Assembly: GCF_036961565.1 (NCBI RefSeq)
Contig: NZ_JBAMDD010000001.1
Coordinates: forward strand, 310,001 to 374,000
Reading direction: 5' to 3'
Source: Chitinimonas sp036961565
GTDB taxonomy: Bacteria; Pseudomonadota; Gammaproteobacteria; Burkholderiales; Chitinimonadaceae
Length of the DNA: 64,000 nt
In this document: positions 59,340 through 64,000 of the stretch, one piece after another
How positions within the stretch are numbered: position 1 is the first letter of the stretch
How the letters are laid out: each line of letters begins with the position of its first letter
The notes under the pieces: generated by a model
Databases searched by the model: none
Told to the model about the DNA's origin: nothing
Seen by the model: the letters and a program-made list of their open reading frames with translations, nothing else
Program-made: the position numbers and the translations under genes

Positions 59340-60566
59340 ATGTCGTCCACCCATACCGAACCGTCGCGTGCGGGCTTTGTGCTGCTATTGGCAGGGCTGG
59401 CCATGTTCGGCCCGTTCAGCATCGACACCGTGTTCCCCATGTTCCCGCAGATGCAAAGCGCGCTGCATGTCGGCCCGGTACAGATGCAGCAGACCATCAG
59501 CGTCTACCTGCTGGCCTATGCCCTGATGTCCTTGCTGCACGGCCCGCTGTCCGATGCGTTGGGACGGCGCTCGGTCGTCATGGCTGGGGTGGCTGTGTTC
59601 GTACTGGCCTCCATAGGCTGTGCCTTGTCCACTTCGATCTGGCAACTGCTGTTTTTCCGAGCCTTGCAGGGGGTGTCGGCGGGCTCGGGCCTGATAGTCG
59701 GCCGGGCCATCATACGTGATCGTTTTCACGGGCCGGAGGCGCAGCGCGTCATGTCGCGCATCACCATGGTGTTTGGCGTGGCGCCGGCTATTGCCCCCAT
59801 CATAGGCGGCATCATAGGCACCCGTTTCGGCTGGGAGGCTATCTTCTGGTTCCTGGCCGTGTTTGCCCTGGTGTTGCTGGCCACCTGCTGGCGCTGGCTA
59901 CCAGAGACCCATCCTAAGGAAGCGCGCCTGCCGCTGGAGCCCATCCCCCTGTTCAGCCGCTATCTCGACATGCTGCGCAACCCACGCTTTGTGTGGCTGT
60001 GCCTGTCCGGTTCGTTCAACTTCTCGGCGCTGTTCATCTATATCGCCTCGGCACCCGCCTTTGTGCTCACCCATCTCAAGCTGGGTGCCACTGATTTCGG
60101 GTACTTCTTTGTGCCGGCCATCATGGGCATGATGACGGGTGCCTATCTGTCGGGCCGCCGTGCTGGCCGCCACACCCCGGAATCAAACGTCAAACTGGCG
60201 TACGCGGTGATGTTGCTGGCCGGGCTGGGAAATGTGGTCTACTGCCTGCTGGCGCCAGCTGTTGCCTGGCCTTGGGCGGTGATACCCATCATGATCAACG
60301 GCGCTGGCATCTCACTGGCTTTCCCTACACTGACGCTGCTGGTGCTGGATATCTACCCACAGGAAAGAGGTACGGCGTCATCGTTGCAGGCCTTTATCCA
60401 GCTGACGTTCAGCGCCATTGTGGCCGGCGCGATCTCGCCTTGGCTGTCGCTGCGGCCATCTGGCCTGGCCATGGGCGCTGTGGCAGCCTCATTGCTGGGC
60501 CTGGTGGCCTGGAAGCTGGCGCAAAGGGCGGGAGTCAAGTCCTCGCCCGAGATGATGGTGGGTTGA
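59340..60566 (+). CDS. Bcr/CflA-family multidrug efflux transporter
   Basis: A 408-residue major-facilitator pump with 12 helices of the Bcr/CflA (DHA1) type. The start FVLLLAGLAMFGPFSIDTVFPMFPQM, the loop motif LSDALGRRSVVMAGV and RALQGVSAGSGLIVGRAIIRDRF are characteristic. It exports drugs such as bicyclomycin or chloramphenicol, or sugars/peptides, using the proton gradient. It ends 13 bases before the end of the convergent phaM gene. Confidence 0.92.
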   Translation: MSSTHTEPSRAGFVLLLAGLAMFGPFSIDTVFPMFPQMQSALHVGPVQMQQTISVYLLAYALMSLLHGPLSDALGRRSVVMAGVAVFVLASIGCALSTSIWQLLFFRALQGVSAGSGLIVGRAIIRDRFHGPEAQRVMSRITMVFGVAPAIAPIIGGIIGTRFGWEAIFWFLAVFALVLLATCWRWLPETHPKEARLPLEPIPLFSRYLDMLRNPRFVWLCLSGSFNFSALFIYIASAPAFVLTHLKLGATDFGYFFVPAIMGMMTGAYLSGRRAGRHTPESNVKLAYAVMLLAGLGNVVYCLLAPAVAWPWAVIPIMINGAGISLAFPTLTLLVLDIYPQERGTASSLQAFIQLTFSAIVAGAISPWLSLRPSGLAMGAVAASLLGLVAWKLAQRAGVKSSPEMMVG

Positions 60567-60579
60567 TGCGCAACATGCC

Positions 60580-60846
60580 CTAGGCCGACGGTTCGTCGCC
60601 CGTCTTGGGTTTGTCCCGTGGTTTGAGCGCCGCCAGACTGGCCTGCTGCAATTCCAATGCCTTGATGCTCATCTGTAGCATGCCCACCTGCATGGCCAGC
60701 CACTGCTCCACCGTGCGTAGCTCGGCTATCTTGCGCGCGCATTCCTCCTCTGTCATGGGCGGCATGAAGGCCTGCATGCCTTCCATGGGCTTGAAGAACT
60801 GCTTGAACATGGCAAACGGGTCGGGTGGGGTATGGGCTTCGCTCAT
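60580..60846 (-). CDS. phaM: PhaM-family polyhydroxyalkanoate granule protein
   Basis: An 88-residue protein with a helical core (ARKIAELRTVEQWLAMQVGMLQMSIKALELQQASLAAL) that matches the conserved N-terminal part of PhaM. In Cupriavidus, PhaM activates PHB synthase and links granules to the nucleoid. The Cupriavidus protein has an additional basic, DNA-binding Pro-Ala-Lys tail; here only a short KPRDKPKTGDE tail is present, so DNA tethering may be weak. The start at 60846 is chosen over the open frame to 60948. Confidence 0.8.
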   Translation of the reverse strand: MSEAHTPPDPFAMFKQFFKPMEGMQAFMPPMTEEECARKIAELRTVEQWLAMQVGMLQMSIKALELQQASLAALKPRDKPKTGDEPSA

Positions 60847-61369
60847 GGGGGCTCCGGTTGGTTTGGCATAGCGGCGTGTTGGCCTGATTTTGCCCAAGCC
60901 TGTGACAAGGACTACAGGCACCTTGATGTGCCCAGAAGCATATAACACGACAGGCTGAAGTTCTGCGCCATTCCTAGCCAGTTAGGGCGTGGGTGCTATG
61001 CAAAATCAGTGGTTTGTATGTTGCCTGCTGCCCGGATACTTTGTATATTCGCGGCCCTGTTCGAGAGACCCTGCAGCAACGATAAGGCAGGGCGGGCAGG
61101 TAAGGGTGTAGGGAGAATATGTTTTGTCTTCGGCGTCCGCGCCGAGCGCCACCGTGGCCTTGAGCCACTCTCCACAGGATGGCGGCAGGTATGGGCAATA
61201 TGCCCCTGCCGCACCTGCTCAGTAAGTTACTGCTTCCATCTCCATCACGCTGTTAGCCAGCATAGGCTGCCGGCTTTTGTACTGCATTGTTCCTGAGCCA
61301 TTGCGCGAGCCCCGCTGCTGCAGGGCCGGGTAATGACCTCAAACAACCTATTTCATATCGATCAAGACC
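60847..61369. other. Intergenic region upstream of the RTX gene
   Basis: About 520 bases with short frames on both strands that have no ribosome site or protein-like composition. It must contain the divergent promoters of phaM and the RTX gene; I could not place them. Confidence 0.4.
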
Positions 61370-64000
61370 ATGACACAGCAACAAATAGACCATTCCTCCC
61401 ATGCGAAGCGCACCTTGAGTGTGCAAGATGACCCCGTTGTTGCATTGGCGAGCAGCCATAATGACCCCCTGTTGGGTGGCGCAGGTGACGATATCCTGAC
61501 GGGCGGCGATGAAAGCGATGTGATGAGGGGGGACGATGGCAACGATACCCTGATCGGTGGTGCGGGAGCGGACTACCTGTATGGTGGTGCAGGTAACGAT
61601 ACCTATGTGCTCAATTGGGACTCATCCTACGATACGCTGTTCGATTCCGGTGTGGCGGGTCAGCAAAATGTCCTGCAATTTGGCCAGGGTATCAGTCCAG
61701 CACATATCCGCATTGAACGCAGGGGCCTGGATCTGATCGTGCATTATGAACGGTCCAAATCGGCTAATGGGGTAACCGTGCAGGGCTTTTACGCCGATAT
61801 GAATGACCAGGTCGGCAATGGCGCTATCAGCGCATTGGTGTTTGAATCCGGCGAGCGCTATACGCTGGCCGACTTTTTGCCCACGGCACCCGTGCTGACC
61901 GGCACGATTGCTGATGTGGTGGTGGATACCAACAATGTGAACGAAGGCCAAAGCTTTAGCTGGGTGGTACCAGAAGGCTTGTTTACCACGGCTCCCGGTA
62001 GCGCACTCAGCTATAGCTTTGCGCTGGCTGATGGCAGCCCACTACCGTCCTGGCTGATTTACGATTCACACCAAGGTCGCTTGCTAGGCAATCCCTACGA
62101 TGCGCAGGTGGGTGATCTGGCGATCGTAGTTACTGCAACGAATAGCGCTGGGCTGAGTACACAGACCAGCTTCCAATTGCAGGGGCGTGATATCAACGAT
62201 GCGCCCAAAGCGTACGACGTATCGTTTACAGCAGTCTGCTTTGTCAACGAGCCGTTTGGCACGGGTCATGGCGGCCTTATCCGAGATCGCGATGAAGGCG
62301 ACGCATTGACTTTTTCCGCCACTCTAGCTGATGGTAGCCCGCTACCGGCTTGGCTAAGTTTAACTCAAGCTGATGCGCTGACGTTTCTATTCAGTGGTAC
62401 GCCTGTGGTGGAATCCGTGGGCATGCTGGATATTCTGCTGACTGCGACCGACCAGCACGGAGCCAGCGTGCAGATGCCTGTGCATCTGGAAGTGGTAGGC
62501 GCTCGCACTCCGATATTAGGGACGGAGGGTGACGACGAACTGATGGGTACTCGCCATGGCGATACCCTGCAGGGGCAGGCAGGTAACGATATGCTCTCCG
62601 GCTTAGAGGGATTCGATACTCTGATCGGTGATGCGGGCGACGATACCTTGATAGGCGGTGAATTTGTAGACTATCTATACGGTGGCGAGGGTAACGATAC
62701 CTATGTGCTTAATGGTGGGGACAACTTCGATTATTTGTCAGATTCCGGTGTGGCGGGCGAGCAGAATGTCTTGCAGTTTGGTCAAGGAATCAGCGCAGCC
62801 CATATCCGTCTTGAGCGCAGTGGCCTGGATTTGATTGTGCGTTGCGAGCAGTCCCATTTGGCCAATGGGGTAGTCGTGGAGGGCTTTTACGCCGATATGA
62901 GTGACCGCGTGGGTAATGGCGCGATCAGTGCATTGGTGTTCGAAAATGGCCAGCGTCTTACCTTGGCGGACTTTGGTTTGAATGAGCTGGACCCGATTGT
63001 CAAAGGCACTGCCGGTGATGATCTGCTGGCTGGAGCGGTTATTGGCGATACGATAGAGGGTTATGCTGGTAATGACTCACTTTCTGGAAATAACGGCAAC
63101 GATATCCTGATTGGTGATCTTGGGAATGACACACTCAATGGTGGCATGGATCGCGATACCTTGATTGGTGGCTTGGGAAATGACACGTATGCGCTAGGAA
63201 GATGGTCTGGCGAAGATACGGTGATCGAATCTGGCGCCGAAGGCGAACAGAATGTTCTCCAGTTTGCTCAGGGCGTCAATCCCGATCAAATCAGGCTTGA
63301 GCGCGTGGGCAACCATCTGATCGTTCATTACGATCAATCGAAGGTAACCAGCGCAGTGACGCTGCAGGACTACTACACGACTGCGCAAGATAGCGTAGGC
63401 AAGGGCTATATCAGCGAGCTGGTGTTTGATACCGGGCGCTACACCCTTAGCCATTTCGGTCTGGAAGCACTCAGCACGTCAACAGTAGGCACCGATGGCA
63501 ATGATGTGTTGTCGGGTTCCAATTCGAATGACACGCTGGAAGGCCATGCCGGTAACGATACGCTGGTGGGTAAGGCCGGTAACGACACCTTGAACGGTGG
63601 TCTGGGTGATGACACCTATGAGCTGTATTCCGGCTCGGGTCACGATACGGTGATCGAATCCGGTGTGGCGGGTGAGCAGAATATCCTCAAGTTCGGCCCC
63701 GGCACTCATCCGGCCAACCTGCGGTTGGAGCGTGTCGGCAACAGCCTGGTCGTTCACTACGATCAGTCCAAGGTGGCCAACTCGGTCACGCTGCAGGATT
63801 ACTACACTGGCGCCGACGATAGTTCGGGCAAGGGCTATATCAGCCAACTGGTGTTTGAATCGGGCGAGCGCTATACACTGGCTGACTTTCTGCCCCAGGC
63901 ACCGGTGCTGACCGGCACGATTGCTGATGTGGTGGTGGATACCAACAATGTGAACGAAGGGCAAAGCTTTAGCTGGGTGGTGCCAGAAGGCTTGTTTACC
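61370..64000 (+). CDS. Large RTX-repeat and Ig-like repeat protein, N-terminal part
   Basis: An open frame of 877 codons running off the right edge; the true protein is much larger. It starts at an ATG at 61370 and has no signal peptide, as expected for type I secretion. Calcium-binding RTX blocks (GGxGxDxL type) lie at residues about 32-78, 385-450, 541-608 and 704-752. Each is followed by a hemolysin-related beta module (SGVAGEQNVLQFGQGI, IRLER, LVFE, YTLADF). Cadherin/He_PIG-like domains occupy about 175-385. The segment at 61892-61999 recurs almost unchanged at 63905-64000, a period of 671 codons. It is probably a surface adhesin or secreted repeat protein. Confidence 0.88.
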   Translation, partial: MTQQQIDHSSHAKRTLSVQDDPVVALASSHNDPLLGGAGDDILTGGDESDVMRGDDGNDTLIGGAGADYLYGGAGNDTYVLNWDSSYDTLFDSGVAGQQNVLQFGQGISPAHIRIERRGLDLIVHYERSKSANGVTVQGFYADMNDQVGNGAISALVFESGERYTLADFLPTAPVLTGTIADVVVDTNNVNEGQSFSWVVPEGLFTTAPGSALSYSFALADGSPLPSWLIYDSHQGRLLGNPYDAQVGDLAIVVTATNSAGLSTQTSFQLQGRDINDAPKAYDVSFTAVCFVNEPFGTGHGGLIRDRDEGDALTFSATLADGSPLPAWLSLTQADALTFLFSGTPVVESVGMLDILLTATDQHGASVQMPVHLEVVGARTPILGTEGDDELMGTRHGDTLQGQAGNDMLSGLEGFDTLIGDAGDDTLIGGEFVDYLYGGEGNDTYVLNGGDNFDYLSDSGVAGEQNVLQFGQGISAAHIRLERSGLDLIVRCEQSHLANGVVVEGFYADMSDRVGNGAISALVFENGQRLTLADFGLNELDPIVKGTAGDDLLAGAVIGDTIEGYAGNDSLSGNNGNDILIGDLGNDTLNGGMDRDTLIGGLGNDTYALGRWSGEDTVIESGAEGEQNVLQFAQGVNPDQIRLERVGNHLIVHYDQSKVTSAVTLQDYYTTAQDSVGKGYISELVFDTGRYTLSHFGLEALSTSTVGTDGNDVLSGSNSNDTLEGHAGNDTLVGKAGNDTLNGGLGDDTYELYSGSGHDTVIESGVAGEQNILKFGPGTHPANLRLERVGNSLVVHYDQSKVANSVTLQDYYTGADDSSGKGYISQLVFESGERYTLADFLPQAPVLTGTIADVVVDTNNVNEGQSFSWVVPEGLFT

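Noticed and set aside
60974..61296. Short open frames on both strands before the RTX gene
   Set aside because: No ribosome-binding sites, odd amino-acid composition and mutual overlap.

Overview
The window looks like the chromosome of a free-living, GC-rich betaproteobacterium. Supporting features are a PhaM-type PHA granule protein, a complete kdpFABC-kdpDE locus, an Oar-like TonB-dependent receptor, a minimal PutA with a divergent Lrp regulator, and dense chemotaxis and c-di-GMP genes. A Neisseriales/Chitinimonas-like affiliation is my inference. I saw no rRNA, tRNA, CRISPR array, prophage or insertion sequence.

Layout. 1-8.4 kb: edge of an EamA transporter, patatin lipase, GH114-like protein, LytS/LytTR two-component pair, ACP phosphodiesterase, DUF1348 protein, glutaredoxin, HD-GYP protein and a secreted cupredoxin-like protein. 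8.4-13.7 kb: a redox cluster with a LysR regulator divergent from an AhpD-family gene, and a second operon (AhpD-like, small ORF, GST, PNPOx-ferredoxin reductase fusion). Both AhpD-type genes carry the same upstream element. 14-16 kb: secreted class-C-like serine hydrolase divergent from a MarR regulator. 16.2-21.8 kb: an aspartate carbamoyltransferase fused to an N-terminal HTH, cupin plus ElbB, then aromatic biosynthesis (DAHP synthase behind a Phe/Tyr-rich leader peptide and attenuator, and prephenate dehydrogenase).

22.9-33.7 kb: a potassium region. kdpFABC (with an extra small membrane ORF), kdpD and kdpE are followed by an operon of an EIIA(Ntr)-like protein, an N-acetylglutamate-kinase-like protein lacking both catalytic lysines, and a GNAT acetyltransferase. 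The upstream DNA of that operon repeats the same three-box arrangement, with identical spacing, found in front of kdpF, which suggests shared KdpE control. A 14-bp perfect long-range inverted repeat lies in its leader. I consider this the best candidate for an undescribed system.

33.8-41 kb: TonB-C-like secreted protein, PuuB-like oxidase, VOC protein, DUF4440 and DUF6265 secreted proteins, TPR-GGDEF cyclase, agmatinase-family ureohydrolase. 41-52.4 kb: Oar-like receptor, a 170-bp palindromic repeat, PhoD-like phosphatase, ABM monooxygenase with a CTP-synthase-C-terminal-like amidotransferase and its divergent LysR, small membrane protein, chemoreceptor, M14 carboxypeptidase. 52.5-60.9 kb: Lrp regulator and putA (its leader holds a terminator-like hairpin), second chemoreceptor, quinone oxidoreductase, Bcr/CflA efflux pump, PhaM. 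61.4 kb to the end: the start of a giant RTX/Ig-like repeat protein that runs off the window.
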